Shown: one piece after another, positions 28,374 to 37,654 of the stretch
Layout of the letters: every line of letters begins with the position of its first letter
How positions within the stretch are numbered: the first letter of the stretch is position 1
Origin: Coralliovum pocilloporae
GTDB taxonomy: Bacteria > Pseudomonadota > Alphaproteobacteria > Rhizobiales > Cohaesibacteraceae
Assembly: GCF_030845175.1 (NCBI RefSeq)
Contig: NZ_CP132542.1
Span: 1,306,001-1,370,000, forward strand
Length of the DNA stretch: 64,000 bases
Direction: 5' to 3'
Program-made: the position numbers and the translations under genes
Notes under the pieces: model-generated
The model's database searches: none
Told to the model about the DNA's origin: nothing
Seen by the model: the letters and a program-made list of their open reading frames with translations, nothing else

Positions 28374-28493
28374 TCAGACCGTGGTGGTCTTGGTGGTTTT
28401 GATGGTGGTCGTCTTGGTGATCAGGGCACAGGCCATCGTGGCAGCAAAAGCCGCAGCACGTTTAGACCGAATGTGAGGCACAAAGCCGCTCAT
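28374..28493 (-). CDS. Thr/Lys/Ile-rich leader peptide of asd
   Basis: A 39-residue open frame (ATG at 28493, TGA at 28374-28376) that ends 99 bases before asd. Residues 25-39 read ITKTTTIKTTKTTTV: nine Thr, three Lys, two Ile and one Val. These are amino acids derived from aspartate semialdehyde, apart from the Val. The composition parallels ThrL of enterobacteria but adds Lys, matching the branch-point role of Asd. The N-terminal part is ordinary (MSGFVPHIRSKR, then Ala-rich). A weak AGGG lies about nine bases upstream, and a TTGACA-16-TAGAAC promoter sits 29 bases before the start. It would act in cis by ribosome stalling. Confidence 0.75.
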   Translation of the reverse strand: MSGFVPHIRSKRAAAFAATMACALITKTTTIKTTKTTTV

Positions 28494-28521
28494 AGGATTA
28501 CCCTGTTAAAAACCGACGCCT

Positions 28522-28549
28522 GTTCTAAACGCTTTTCCGGCCCTGTCAA
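28522..28549 (-). promoter_or_regulatory. Predicted promoter of the asd leader transcript
   Basis: On the minus strand TTGACA (28544-28549), a 16-base spacer and TAGAAC (28522-28527). The expected start near 28515 gives a leader RNA of about 240 bases, long enough for a peptide-controlled switch. Confidence 0.6.
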
Positions 28550-28598
28550 TGGGGCAAACCATCAGAACAGTCTTTGTTATTCCATCAAAATTTCATGA

Positions 28599-29024
28599 TC
28601 AGTGGTCTGATGGCGAGGGCGGTCCACCATTTGACTCGGCATTGCCGCGTGCGGACCCTGCAGCATTGGGGTTTGAATTGGCAGCCTGCCCCAGAATATA
28701 ACCCGCAATTGCACTGATCAAAGCCACCAGCCCGCGATCCACATCCTTGATCATCGCAAGAACAGCGATGGTCGGCAAAAGCATGGCAATTGTCAAAAGA
28801 CGGAGATTATTGTCGGCCAGGCTGACATTGTGCGTCGTCATGAACTTGAAAAAGCCCTGAATAACAAGAACACTCAGCAGCAACAGTACAAGAACGATGA
28901 GAAAAACGATAATCGTACCCTGAGTGGGGCCTTGCAGGATCAAGGACTGGAAGACCCCATCGGCCTGCGAAACAGCATCGCCCGAATTGAGAGCCGGTTC
29001 CGTTTTTACATCATTTTCCGCCAT
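28599..29024 (-). CDS. Membrane protein of unknown function
   Basis: A 141-residue protein. A polar N-terminus of about 38 residues precedes a strong membrane segment (about 39-60, TIIVFLIVLVLLLLSVLVIQ). Two more hydrophobic stretches lie around 78-92 and 100-115, and a Gly/Ser/Asn/Pro-rich polar tail ends it. The ATG at 29024 is preferred because GGGGGG lies four bases upstream; a TTG at 29036 is also in frame. It sits alone between leuB and asd and I do not recognise a family. Confidence 0.7.
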   Translation of the reverse strand: MAENDVKTEPALNSGDAVSQADGVFQSLILQGPTQGTIIVFLIVLVLLLLSVLVIQGFFKFMTTHNVSLADNNLRLLTIAMLLPTIAVLAMIKDVDRGLVALISAIAGYILGQAANSNPNAAGSARGNAESNGGPPSPSDH

Positions 29025-29122
29025 CATTCCCCCCAATGATTGTACTCTATCTTACTGCAATCATTAAAGAGAGGCGGCAGACCGGAGTCAATTTCTATCG
29101 ACTCCGGCCGTCTTTTCGATTT

Positions 29123-30235
29123 CTAACCGGCGATCTTCTGAATCTGGCTCAGAATGGCTGAACCCATCTCGTCTGTGCTGACCGCATTGCCGCCAGCACC
29201 GGCAATATCTCCGGTGCGCAAACCATCGGCCAGAACATTGGCAATCGCCGTCTCAACCATGGTGGCTTCTTCCACCATGCCAAGCGAATAGCGCATGGTC
29301 ATGGCAAGAGAGGCGATCATTGCAATCGGGTTGGCAAGGCCCTGACCGGCAATATCCGGAGCAGATCCGTGCACAGGCTCATACATCGCCTTGCGCTTGC
29401 CAGTTGCCGGGTCCGGCTCGCCAAGGGATGCGGACGGCAGCATGCCAAGGGATCCGGTCAACATGGCAGCCACATCCGACAGCATGTCACCAAACAGGTT
29501 GTCACAGACAATCACATCAAACTGCTTCGGACGACGCACCAGCTGCATGCCGCAATTGTCTGCCAGAATGTGATCCAGTTCCACATCGGAATATTCCGCC
29601 TGGTGCACATCGGAAACCACCTGTTTCCAGAGCACGCCAGACTTCATCACATTGTTTTTCTCTGACGACGACACCTTGTTGGACCGGGTCCGCGCCATAT
29701 CGAAAGCCACCCGCGCGATGCGCTCGATTTCACCCGTTGTGTAAAGCTGGGTATCGACAGCGCGCTTCTCGCCATTCTCAAGCGTCACGATTTCCTTTGG
29801 CTCGCCAAAATAGACGCCACCGGTCAGCTCGCGCACGATCAGGATATCCAGCCCTTCCACAATATCCCGCTTCAGGGATGAGGCATCAGCCAGCGCCGGA
29901 TAGCAGATAGCCGGACGCAGGTTGGCAAACAGACCGAGATCCTTACGCAAGCGCAGAAGACCGGCTTCCGGACGCTTATCGTAGGGGACTGTATCCCATT
30001 TCGGGCCGCCAACGGCACCGAACACAATGGCATCAGCCGCCTGTGCCAGATCCATAGCGGCATCAGTGATTGCCTCGCCATGCGCATCATAGGCGGCACC
30101 ACCCACCAGATCATTTTCAAGCTCGAAGGAATGGCTGGACTGACTGTTGAACCAGTCAATGACCTTTTTCACTTCGACCATGATTTCCGTGCCGATGCCG
30201 TCACCCGGCAGGAGCAGAAGTTTATGCGTAGCCAT
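29123..30235 (-). CDS. leuB: 3-isopropylmalate dehydrogenase
   Basis: Oxidative decarboxylation of 3-isopropylmalate in leucine biosynthesis. The 370-residue protein begins [20 protein letters not shown]. It has the [13 protein letters not shown] substrate motif and the metal/NAD region [20 protein letters not shown]. It follows leuD by 89 bases on the same strand, and the asd transcript lies further left, an arrangement common in alphaproteobacteria. Confidence 0.97.
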   Translation of the reverse strand: MATHKLLLLPGDGIGTEIMVEVKKVIDWFNSQSSHSFELENDLVGGAAYDAHGEAITDAAMDLAQAADAIVFGAVGGPKWDTVPYDKRPEAGLLRLRKDLGLFANLRPAICYPALADASSLKRDIVEGLDILIVRELTGGVYFGEPKEIVTLENGEKRAVDTQLYTTGEIERIARVAFDMARTRSNKVSSSEKNNVMKSGVLWKQVVSDVHQAEYSDVELDHILADNCGMQLVRRPKQFDVIVCDNLFGDMLSDVAAMLTGSLGMLPSASLGEPDPATGKRKAMYEPVHGSAPDIAGQGLANPIAMIASLAMTMRYSLGMVEEATMVETAIANVLADGLRTGDIAGAGGNAVSTDEMGSAILSQIQKIAG

Positions 30236-30311
30236 AGAAATTCACTCTCATTCCTCAAGCACATCCAGCAAAAGCCGGGTGCTCGGTCCGTTTAACAATT
30301 GCAGGGAAGCC

Positions 30312-30328
30312 CTAGGGGGAACCCCTAG
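30312..30328 (-). repeat. Hairpin overlapping the leuD stop codon
   Basis: CTAGGGG-GAA-CCCCTAG, a perfect 7-base inverted repeat with a 3-base centre. The leuD stop codon (30325-30327) lies in one arm. No T-run follows, so it may affect leuD-leuB mRNA processing or coupling rather than end transcription. Confidence 0.5.
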
Positions 30329-30930
30329 ACCCAGGGGCGGCTTGCCAGTTCCTTGTCCTCGAAAGACTGAATGCTGTCGCTTTTCTCAAGCGTCAGGCCA
30401 ATATCATCCAGACCGTTGAGCAGGCAGTGCTTCTTGAAGGCATCGACGTCGAATGCAATGGCACCACCATCCGGGCCCTTGATTTCCTGGGCTTCAAGAT
30501 CAACCGTCAGCGTCGCGTTGGAGCCGCGCGAGGCATCATCCATCAGTTTGTCCAGATCATCCTGACTGACGACAATTGGCAGAATGCCGTTCTTGAAGCA
30601 GTTATTGTAGAAGATATCCGCAAAGCTGGTGGAGATAACGCAACGGATACCGAAGTCGAGCAGAGCCCAGGGCGCATGCTCACGACTGGAGCCGCAACCG
30701 AAATTATCAGCCGCCACAAGAATTTCCGCATTGCGATAGGCAGACTGGTTCAGAACGAAATCCGGGTTCTCCGCACCATCCTCATTAAACCGCATTTCAT
30801 AGAACAGGGATTTACCAAGGCCAGTCCGCTGAATGGTTTTGAGGAACTGTTTCGGAATAATCATGTCGGTGTCGACATTGATCATCGGCAACGGGGCGGC
30901 AACGCCGGTCAGCGTCGTGAACTTCTCCAT
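30325..30930 (-). CDS. leuD: 3-isopropylmalate dehydratase small subunit
   Basis: Small subunit of isopropylmalate isomerase, acting with LeuC. The 201-residue protein starts [20 protein letters not shown] and has [13 protein letters not shown] and the swivelling-domain motif [19 protein letters not shown] lies eight bases before the ATG at 30930; a longer reading exists but lacks a site. A promoter-like TTGACC lies upstream. Unlike many operons, leuD is separated from leuC by two small genes. Confidence 0.96.
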   Translation of the reverse strand: MEKFTTLTGVAAPLPMINVDTDMIIPKQFLKTIQRTGLGKSLFYEMRFNEDGAENPDFVLNQSAYRNAEILVAADNFGCGSSREHAPWALLDFGIRCVISTSFADIFYNNCFKNGILPIVVSQDDLDKLMDDASRGSNATLTVDLEAQEIKGPDGGAIAFDVDAFKKHCLLNGLDDIGLTLEKSDSIQSFEDKELASRPWV

Positions 30931-31147
30931 CAGGGATCTCCAAACGTCTGCGGGCAGCGGTTCGGCACGCGCCCGAAAATACATCCCCGGTTCATGCGCT
31001 GGGAACAGCGTCTGGTCAAGCCCTTCGTACGAATCATTACACGAATTGACGGCGAAATCGGAAAATGAACACCAGATGAACCGCTATCTCAGATTTGGTT
31101 CAGTTGTCCTTGGGTAACGTTTGATCATTGAGAGGTTGGAGGAAGTC

Positions 31148-31351
31148 ATGTCGAGATTGCCATTTGGACTGATTGTCGTTGCCACCACTGCCCTCGGTGT
31201 TGGTGCAGCAACATCACTTGGCAAGGCTTCCTCCTATCACAACGATTGTTCCAATATTTGTCCTGTTTGCCAGGATTCACAGTCGGCCCATTTGCCGTCT
31301 GCTTTTACCAATATTCACTGCATTTCGCAGGCTTTCTCTTTCAGCACGTAA
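31148..31351 (+). CDS. Small secreted Cys-containing protein, unknown
   Basis: A 67-residue protein with a signal-like N-terminus (MSRLPFGLIVVATTALGVGA) and four Cys in the mature part: C34-x3-C38-x2-C41 and C58, in NDCSNICPVCQD and NIHCIS. GGAGG lies five bases before the ATG, and a UUCG-loop terminator follows the stop by 50 bases. This makes it a well-formed single-gene transcript although it is opposite to its neighbours. I know no family; metal binding or disulfides are possible. Exported location is inferred from the signal sequence. Confidence 0.65.
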   Translation: MSRLPFGLIVVATTALGVGAATSLGKASSYHNDCSNICPVCQDSQSAHLPSAFTNIHCISQAFSFST

Positions 31352-31401
31352 CCCTTTAGATCCGTTGGCAACAGCGGGTTCCCTAATTTGCCCAACGACT
31401 G

Positions 31402-31429
31402 GACCGTGCCTTCGGGCACGGTCTTTTTT
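31402..31429 (+). terminator. Terminator after the small Cys-protein gene
   Basis: GACCGTGCC/GGCACGGTC, a 9-base perfect stem with a TTCG tetraloop, followed by six T. Confidence 0.92.
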
Positions 31430-31442
31430 GGTTCAGGTGATG

Positions 31443-31751
31443 TCATGAAATCCATGAGAGCAGATGCCATACACCAAATAGAACTGTCAAAAAGGCTGGC
31501 CAGAACAGGATCCGTTTCCAACGCGTCCATCGAGTTCTTTCGTGAAAACGGGTGAGTTCACCTTCAACCAGCGGATCCGGCTTGATAATGACGGGACGCC
31601 GCCCCCGCTTTCGGTGCCCAAACCAGCCCGGAACTGGCATTTTCGGGAGGGATTTATGCAGCCGATAACCACTCTTGGTCAGGTCAGCACCTCCAACGGG
31701 ACAAAAGCCCTTGTCAGCCTTGTCCCTATCCCATTTCGAGCGTTTCCGCAT
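31443..31751 (-). CDS. Small basic protein with a C-terminal membrane segment, unknown
   Basis: A 102-residue, strongly basic protein (MRKRSKWDRDKADKGF start) with one membrane segment at the C-terminus (about 82-100, RILFWPAFLTVLFGVWHLL). The ATG at 31751 follows GAGGG. It begins inside or just after the leuC terminator, 82 bases beyond the leuC stop, so it may be read through from leuC. It would be tail-anchored with its basic part in the cytoplasm. No family recognised. Confidence 0.6.
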   Translation of the reverse strand: MRKRSKWDRDKADKGFCPVGGADLTKSGYRLHKSLPKMPVPGWFGHRKRGRRPVIIKPDPLVEGELTRFHERTRWTRWKRILFWPAFLTVLFGVWHLLSWIS

Positions 31752-31763
31752 CCTGCCCTCATC

Positions 31764-31794
31764 AAAAAAGCCGGCCCGGTTATCCCGGGTCGGC
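31764..31794 (-). terminator. Terminator of leuC
   Basis: GCCGGCCCGG pairs with CCGGGTCGGC (one G-U), with a 5-base loop, followed on the minus strand by six T. It lies 40 bases after the leuC stop. Confidence 0.88.
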
Positions 31795-31833
31795 TCAGAA
31801 TAAAGCGCAAAGATTGCAATGTCTCTACTGACT

Positions 31834-33240
31834 TCAACCGTAGTTGCGGATATCCACGAAATGACCTTCGATCGCAGCAGCCGCAGCCATGGCCGGAGAG
31901 ACCAGATGGGTGCGGCCCTTGAAGCCCTGACGGCCCTCAAAGTTACGGTTGGAGGTTGACGCACAACGCTCGCCCGGCTTCAGCTTGTCGGCATTCATGG
32001 CCAGACACATGGAACAGCCCGGCTCACGCCAGTCAAAACCGGCGGCCGTGAAGATCTTGTCGAGGCCTTCCTGCTCTGCCTGTTCCTTCACAAGACCGGA
32101 TCCCGGCACGATCATGGCGTTCACACGGTCACTGACGGTCTTGCCTTCAACAACCCGGGCGACAGCGCGCAGGTCTTCAATACGGCCATTGGTGCAAGAG
32201 CCGATAAAGACGCGATCAATAGCGATATCCGTCATCTTCGTGTTGGCTGCAAGGCCCATATAATCCAGTGCACGCTCAACAGCCGCGCGGCGGGTCACGT
32301 CTTCAATCGTGGACGGATCCGGAACCGTACCGGTTACAGTGGTCACATTCTCCGGGCTGGTGCCCCAGGTGACAATCGGCGGCAGGCTTGCAGCGTCCAG
32401 CTTGATAATCGTATCAAACTCTGCACCTTCATCGGTATAAAGCGTTTTCCAATAGGCAAGAGCCTGCTCGAACGCGGCGTCCTTCGGAGCCTTCGGGCGA
32501 CCCTTGATATAGTCGAATGTGGCCTGGTCCGGCGCGATCAGACCGGCGCGAGCACCGCCCTCAATCGACATATTGCAGACAGTCATCCGGCCTTCCATGG
32601 ACAGCGAACGAATAGCTTCACCGGCGTATTCTATCACGTGTCCGGTGCCGCCAGCTGTGCCGATCTCGCCAATCACCGCCAGAATGATATCTTTTGCCGT
32701 CACGCCATCAGGCAGGGTCCCGTCAACCTGCACCAGCATGTTTTTGGCTTTTTTCTGAACCAGGGTCTGGGTTGCAAGGACGTGCTCAACTTCAGACGTG
32801 CCAATGCCGTGTGCCAGCGAACCGAATGCACCATGGGTGGAGGTGTGGCTGTCACCACAGACAATGGTCATGCCCGGCAGCGTGAAGCCCTGCTCCGGTC
32901 CGACGATGTGAACAACACCCTGACGCTTGTCGAGTTCATTATAATACTCGACGCCGAATTCAGCCGCATTCTTGGCAAGTGTTTCCACCTGCAGGGCAGA
33001 ATCCGGATCATCGATGCCCATGCTGCGGTCTGTTGTCGGAACGTTATGGTCAACCACCGCCAGCGTCCGCTCAGGTGCACGCACCTTGCGGCCCGTCATA
33101 CGCAGACCTTCAAAGGCCTGCGGAGACGTCACTTCATGAACAAGATGGCGATCAATATAGAGAAGGCAGGTGCCATCATCCTGCTGATCAACCAGATGGT
33201 CATCCCAAATCTTGTCATAAAGCGTGCGTGGTGCAGACAT
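31834..33240 (-). CDS. leuC: 3-isopropylmalate dehydratase large subunit
   Basis: Aconitase-family large subunit of isopropylmalate isomerase. The 468-residue protein begins [17 protein letters not shown] and has the substrate/cluster segments [26 protein letters not shown] and GCSMCLAMN; the latter two hold the [4Fe-4S] Cys ligands. A TTGACG element lies upstream in the 145-base gap. I looked there for a Leu-rich leader peptide and found none. Confidence 0.97.
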   Translation of the reverse strand: MSAPRTLYDKIWDDHLVDQQDDGTCLLYIDRHLVHEVTSPQAFEGLRMTGRKVRAPERTLAVVDHNVPTTDRSMGIDDPDSALQVETLAKNAAEFGVEYYNELDKRQGVVHIVGPEQGFTLPGMTIVCGDSHTSTHGAFGSLAHGIGTSEVEHVLATQTLVQKKAKNMLVQVDGTLPDGVTAKDIILAVIGEIGTAGGTGHVIEYAGEAIRSLSMEGRMTVCNMSIEGGARAGLIAPDQATFDYIKGRPKAPKDAAFEQALAYWKTLYTDEGAEFDTIIKLDAASLPPIVTWGTSPENVTTVTGTVPDPSTIEDVTRRAAVERALDYMGLAANTKMTDIAIDRVFIGSCTNGRIEDLRAVARVVEGKTVSDRVNAMIVPGSGLVKEQAEQEGLDKIFTAAGFDWREPGCSMCLAMNADKLKPGERCASTSNRNFEGRQGFKGRTHLVSPAMAAAAAIEGHFVDIRNYG

Positions 33241-33385
33241 ACTATTTTCCTCGAGTCCCGGCGCAGATTATCTTCCGGCTTGAAGAGTCTTTCCGCTATG
33301 GACTTTGCATAAATTCCAGACTGAACCGTTCATTTGCGAAAGTCTGGCCTGTCCGTCAAGCCCTAACGCCAATGATTAGCCGAAA

Positions 33386-34204
33386 TCATGCCATTTTGAT
33401 GGCTTTGAGCGAGTAGGACAGCGGCAGGCGAGGCTGACCCTCAGGCAGCCCGAACTGGTCTTCACCAACTTCTACCATCATGGGAACATGCTTCCAGGTC
33501 AGCGTATCATGCTCGTGCAGCCATTGCAGACCAAGACCATGGCGGCTCAATGCTGCCAGGACATCAGAGAGCGGATGATTCCACTCATAACAGCGCCTGT
33601 GCGTCAACGGCTGGCCATCCCCTGCATAAGAATAGTCTTCATCCCACTCAAGCGGTCCGTCTACGGATGTTCTCCAGTCATATTTGGCAACCAGCCTGCC
33701 ATTTTCCTCATCCAGAACCATGAAAGACGGATGCGCTTCTGCAAGATACACTATGCCACCCGGCTTCAGAACAGCAGAGACCACACGGGCCCAGCCGTCT
33801 ATATCCGGCAACCAGTTCAAGGCCCCCCAGCTGACGTAGACCATATCGAATGTCTGCCCGCCAAGGGCCGTGTCAGCATTATAGACATCTGATTGCACAA
33901 ACCTCGCTTCCGTCCCCGCCTCTGCGGCAAAATCCCGGGCAGCCTTGATCGACTCCGAAGAGAAGTCCACACCCGTCACAGTCGCGCCAAGATGAGCAAG
34001 GCTCAAGGTATCAAGCCCGATATGGCATTGAAGATGGACAACTGATTTCCCGGCTATATCCCCGATTTCATCGGCTTCCAGAGCATGAAGGCATGAACCG
34101 CCGGCCATCACTTTGTCGATCCGATACAGGCCGGTCGTATCCTTTTTGTGGATCAGAGCCCGGTTATCCCAGTTCTTCAGATTGGCATCACTGAAAATCG
34201 TCAT
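33386..34204 (-). CDS. Class I SAM-dependent methyltransferase
   Basis: A 272-residue methyltransferase of the Methyltransf-11/25 group. The AdoMet-binding motif I is VVHLQCHIGLDTLSLAHLGA followed by VTGVDFSSESI, and motif II is in TFDMVYVSWGALNWLPDID. C-terminal MVEVGEDQFGLPEGQPRLPL followed by SYSLKA is typical of a group of uncharacterised bacterial enzymes. Substrate unknown. It sits between rplS and leuC, with a terminator between rplS and itself, so it probably has its own promoter. Confidence 0.85.
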   Translation of the reverse strand: MTIFSDANLKNWDNRALIHKKDTTGLYRIDKVMAGGSCLHALEADEIGDIAGKSVVHLQCHIGLDTLSLAHLGATVTGVDFSSESIKAARDFAAEAGTEARFVQSDVYNADTALGGQTFDMVYVSWGALNWLPDIDGWARVVSAVLKPGGIVYLAEAHPSFMVLDEENGRLVAKYDWRTSVDGPLEWDEDYSYAGDGQPLTHRRCYEWNHPLSDVLAALSRHGLGLQWLHEHDTLTWKHVPMMVEVGEDQFGLPEGQPRLPLSYSLKAIKMA

Positions 34205-34322
34205 TCTTCAGCCCTCGAGAGTTGCGCTGAATGGGATCCACGCAACGTGCTTATACATTCACTGAAGCGAGTTGTTACTCGCCAAACCGGTTCCCACTTT
34301 GGCGCAACGCGCTTTAGGCAAC

Positions 34323-34351
34323 AAAAAAGGCGGGCCAGATGGCCCGCCTTT
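34323..34351 (-). terminator. Terminator of rplS
   Basis: AAAGGCGGGCC/GGCCCGCCTTT, an 11-base perfect stem with an AGAT loop, then six T on the minus strand. Confidence 0.93.
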
Positions 34352-34373
34352 GAATTCCATCTGAATAAGAACC

Positions 34374-34823
34374 TTATTCAGCAGCAGATGCTTTTTCTGC
34401 AGCTTTTGCAGCTTTTGCTGCAGCAACCCGGGCGCGGTCAGCATCGTTGAGACGCTTGGTGCGAACGCTGGTGGATTCTGCGATACGTGCAGACTTACCG
34501 CGACGGCTGCGGAGATAGTAAAGCTTGGCGCGACGGACCTTACCGCGGCGAACGACATCAATGGAGTCGATCATCGGGGAATAGATCGGGAATACACGCT
34601 CAACGCCTTCACCATAGGAGATCTTGCGAACCGTGAAGCTCTCGTTCAGGCCACCGCCCTTACGCGCAATGCAAACGCCTTCATAGGCCTGCACACGCTC
34701 ACGGTTACCTTCCGTCACGCGTACGTTGACGCGGAGGGTGTCACCAGGAGAGAATTCCGGAACGGAACGCTTTGCAGCAACTTCCGCGATTTGCTCTTTT
34801 TCGAGCTCAGCAATGATGTTCAT
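34374..34823 (-). CDS. rplS: Ribosomal protein bL19
   Basis: Large-subunit ribosomal protein at the 30S-50S interface. The 149-residue protein starts [20 protein letters not shown] and contains [47 protein letters not shown] and [16 protein letters not shown]. The Ala/Lys-rich C-terminal extension is usual in alphaproteobacteria. The ATG at 34823 follows AGGACGG by six bases. It is the last gene of the ffh-rpsP-rimM-trmD cluster, which a putative exporter gene splits. Confidence 0.97.
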   Translation of the reverse strand: MNIIAELEKEQIAEVAAKRSVPEFSPGDTLRVNVRVTEGNRERVQAYEGVCIARKGGGLNESFTVRKISYGEGVERVFPIYSPMIDSIDVVRRGKVRRAKLYYLRSRRGKSARIAESTSVRTKRLNDADRARVAAAKAAKAAEKASAAE

Positions 34824-34989
34824 TAGTCCGTCCTTATTCTGAGGCGCGGCCAGAGCGTCCAATGCGCTCGACAACAACAAGAGCTGCTGCGTCGCAAGGG
34901 ACGAATTCGTCGTGCCGGACTATTCGGATAAAACGTTGGGCGCACCTATAAGCGATCAGATAGGCTTTGTCATGTCTTTTTTGATACTA

Positions 34990-35904
34990 TCATGACGATG
35001 ATTTATCCGTTAACGCCATCCCCAATGCCGCTGTCGTTACAAGTAAAATTGAAAAGACACCATTGATGCCAACCCACTCGCCCAGAAGAATTGCGCCAAC
35101 AATCATTGCAACAACAGGCTCGATGGAAATCAATACACCATAGTTCAGTGCTTTCATGCGTTTCAGCGCCTCGAACTCAAGAAAGAACGGCAGGGCTGTT
35201 GACAGGATGGCCACAACGCCAACGCCTGTCAGAAACAACGGATTATCGAATGCAAGTCCAAGTGCATCGAACCCTGATAGCGGGAACAGCACAAGAGCCG
35301 CAATTGTCAGGCCAAGCGCAAGACCGGACCCACCTTTGAGGCGGCCGCCAACATATTGACTGGTCAGGATAAAGCTGGCCCATCCGAGCGCCGCAGCAAA
35401 GGCATATGCGATGCCTGCCGGATCAATATCACCGCCAATTTCAGGGGTCAGCAAAAACAGGCCAAATCCCGCCAGCCCAACCCAGAGAGCATCCAGAAGG
35501 CGTTTTGAGGTGACAAGGGCAACGCCGAGCGGCCCCATAAATTCAATAGAGACCGCAATGCCAAGAGGGATACGGGCAATTGCCTCGTAAAAACACCAGT
35601 TAAACACAGCAATCGATGCGCCATAGAACAGCAACATCCCATACAAGCGAGGGGGATGCCCCCTGAGCGACGGGCGGCAGAAAAGGCAGAGCACACTGCC
35701 CGCAAGCAGAAGGCGCAGGAAAACAAGCTGAACGGGGCTGAAAACGGCAAACAGATAAACAGCAAGGGCGGCGCCCAGCTGGATGCACAGAATAGCGACA
35801 ATCAGGAGGCCCGATGGCGGAACAGCATTCAGGCCAGATATCGTCCAGCGCTGTTTGGCCTTATTTTCCGCTGAAACCGTCTCTGAAAAACCGGTATGTG
35901 TCAT
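34990..35904 (-). CDS. RhtA-like amino-acid exporter (EamA/DMT superfamily)
   Basis: A 304-residue membrane protein with about ten transmembrane segments in two EamA repeats. It closely follows the RhtA pattern: LLFYGASIAVFNWCFYEAI, IPLGIAVSIEFMGPLGVALV, ILSTALPFFLEFEALKRM and ISIEPVVAMIVGAILLGEW. RhtA of E. coli exports threonine and homoserine. The ATG at 35904 gives a 34-base gap to trmD, so the two are likely co-transcribed. Its position between trmD and rplS, in a region with asd and its Thr-rich leader, is suggestive but proves no link. Substrate inferred. Confidence 0.85.
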   Translation of the reverse strand: MTHTGFSETVSAENKAKQRWTISGLNAVPPSGLLIVAILCIQLGAALAVYLFAVFSPVQLVFLRLLLAGSVLCLFCRPSLRGHPPRLYGMLLFYGASIAVFNWCFYEAIARIPLGIAVSIEFMGPLGVALVTSKRLLDALWVGLAGFGLFLLTPEIGGDIDPAGIAYAFAAALGWASFILTSQYVGGRLKGGSGLALGLTIAALVLFPLSGFDALGLAFDNPLFLTGVGVVAILSTALPFFLEFEALKRMKALNYGVLISIEPVVAMIVGAILLGEWVGINGVFSILLVTTAALGMALTDKSSS

Positions 35905-35938
35905 AAGCTCTCGTCCGGAACAATCAGGCCGATCTTGT

Positions 35939-36637
35939 CTAATCCTGTTCTTCCGCGCAATAGGCATTCCAGAGATCAGGGCGTCGCTCTGCGGTCAACG
36001 TACGGGCTTCACTCTTGCGCCATTCAGCAATCTTACCATGATGCCCGGATGTCAGGATGTCAGGAATGGCCTTCCCTTCCCAGACGGCCGGACGGGTATA
36101 ATGGGGATATTCAAGAAGGCCGGATTCAAAGCTCTCATCTTCGCCTGAGGCTTGCGCGCCCATGACACCTGGCAACAGGCGGATACAGGCATCCAGCAGC
36201 ACCAGAGACGCCATTTCGCCACCTGACAGAATATAATCGCCGATGGAGACTTCTTCGAGCTGGCGTCCGTCAATCACTCGCTGGTCAACCCCTTCGAACC
36301 GTCCACAGACGAGGACAACGCCATCCCCTGAAGCCAGCTCCCGAACGCGAGCCTGATCCAGCGGTCGGCCCCTCGGGCTCAGCAGCAATCGCGGGCGGTT
36401 GTCTGTTCCAACCGAGTCAATAGCATCAGCCAGAACATCCGGCTTCAGCACCATGCCAGGACCACCACCTGCCGGGGTATCATCAACCGTATGATGCCTG
36501 TCATGAGCGAAGGAACGAATATTGACCGTGTCCAGCGCCCAGCGCCCTTGCTCAAAAGCCCGACCGCTGAGACTCTGGCCAAGAGGCCCTGGAAACATAT
36601 CCGGATAGAGAGTCAGAATGGTCGCGCGCCAGCTCAT
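35939..36637 (-). CDS. trmD: tRNA (guanine37-N1)-methyltransferase
   Basis: Knotted SPOUT methyltransferase that makes m1G37 in tRNA and prevents frameshifting. The 232-residue protein begins [20 protein letters not shown]. It has [18 protein letters not shown], the AdoMet-binding knot [16 protein letters not shown] and [12 protein letters not shown]-like [17 protein letters not shown], and LLPGVMG. Its start overlaps the rimM stop by four bases. Confidence 0.97.
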   Translation of the reverse strand: MSWRATILTLYPDMFPGPLGQSLSGRAFEQGRWALDTVNIRSFAHDRHHTVDDTPAGGGPGMVLKPDVLADAIDSVGTDNRPRLLLSPRGRPLDQARVRELASGDGVVLVCGRFEGVDQRVIDGRQLEEVSIGDYILSGGEMASLVLLDACIRLLPGVMGAQASGEDESFESGLLEYPHYTRPAVWEGKAIPDILTSGHHGKIAEWRKSEARTLTAERRPDLWNAYCAEEQD

Positions 36638-37182
36638 GCGCCGGTCTCACGATCATCGGCACCCGGCTGGGCAATGATCTCATCAGGAAGGTCGATTGTG
36701 ACAACGCCTTCATCCAGCGAAATCGCCGGGACCACGGCCATGGTGAAAGGCAACAGGGTGGTCTTGCCTGATCCGGATGTAATCTCAACAAGATCTCCGG
36801 CACCAAAGTCAAAAAGGCCAGAGACTGTCCCAAGCGCCTGGCCGTCAACAGATACAGCAGACAATCCGATCAGATCAGCATGGTAGAATTCGTCATCATC
36901 CTCTGCCTCGGGCAAGGCAGACCGATCCACAAACAACTGAAGCCTGTTCAGTGCTTCCGCTGCATTTCTATCGCGGATTCCTTTGAAACGGACGACGACA
37001 ACACCCTTGGACGGGCGAATGGTCTCCACCTCCAGAACGGCTGGTTTCCCATCCGTTGAAAGCGGGCCATAAGAACCAAGTTCAAGGGGATCCGAGGTGA
37101 AGGATTTGACCCTCACCTCACCCTTGATGCCATGAGCGGCACCGATCACACCAAGACATAACAGGTTCTGATCAGCGCCCAT
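36634..37182 (-). CDS. rimM: 16S rRNA processing protein RimM
   Basis: 30S assembly factor that binds S19. The 182-residue protein has the N-terminal RimM beta-barrel ([20 protein letters not shown]) and a C-terminal PRC-barrel ([20 protein letters not shown]). The tail [20 protein letters not shown] is family-typical. It lies between rpsP and trmD with a 4-base overlap into trmD. Confidence 0.95.
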   Translation of the reverse strand: MGADQNLLCLGVIGAAHGIKGEVRVKSFTSDPLELGSYGPLSTDGKPAVLEVETIRPSKGVVVVRFKGIRDRNAAEALNRLQLFVDRSALPEAEDDDEFYHADLIGLSAVSVDGQALGTVSGLFDFGAGDLVEITSGSGKTTLLPFTMAVVPAISLDEGVVTIDLPDEIIAQPGADDRETGA

Positions 37183-37210
37183 GGCACACCTCGCTTGAAA
37201 TCAAAGAGGC

Positions 37211-37597
37211 TTATTCTGCAGCCGCTTCTTCAGAAGCTTCGGCAGCAGCAGCGGCAGCTTCTTCTTCCTTCATGCGCTTCTCTTCAGCACGCTCAACAGC
37301 CTTTTTGCCCGGCTTGGCTTTATTCGGGTTGCTGCGAGCCGGACGGGTTGCGATGCCAGCGGCGTCCAGAAAACGGAGGACACGGTCGGTCGGCTTGGCG
37401 CCATTGGCAATCCAGTGCTGGACACGCTCGATGTCGAGCTCAACGCGCTGCTCGGAATCACGCGGCAGAAGCGGGTTGTAGGTGCCGACTTTCTCGACGA
37501 AACGGCCGTCACGCGGAGAGCGGACATCAGCAACAACGATGCGGTAGAACGGGCGTTTTTTAGAGCCACCACGGGCCAGACGAATTTTAAGAGCCAT
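37211..37597 (-). CDS. rpsP: Ribosomal protein bS16
   Basis: Small-subunit ribosomal protein. The 128-residue protein begins [20 protein letters not shown] and has [16 protein letters not shown] and [15 protein letters not shown]. The Ala/Glu-rich C-terminal extension is longer than in enterobacteria, as is common in alphaproteobacteria. It lies 57 bases after ffh and 28 bases before rimM in the same operon. Confidence 0.97.
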   Translation of the reverse strand: MALKIRLARGGSKKRPFYRIVVADVRSPRDGRFVEKVGTYNPLLPRDSEQRVELDIERVQHWIANGAKPTDRVLRFLDAAGIATRPARSNPNKAKPGKKAVERAEEKRMKEEEAAAAAAEASEEAAAE

Positions 37598-37654
37598 AAC
37601 AGGATCCTTTGTTTGATATCTCAGTGTTCGTTAATCCGGCAAAGCCGGAGTGAT

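Noticed and set aside
29082-29107. CCGGAGTC/GACTCCGG hairpin after leuB as a terminator
   Set aside because: An 8-base stem is present, but the minus-strand sequence after it is TCTGCC, with no T-run.
30931-31147. Possible leucine leader peptide before leuD
   Set aside because: The upstream in-frame stretch ([18 protein letters not shown]) is not Leu-rich and joins leuD without a stop.
33241-33385. Possible leucine leader peptide before leuC
   Set aside because: Short frames exist but none has a run of Leu codons and no competing hairpins are evident.
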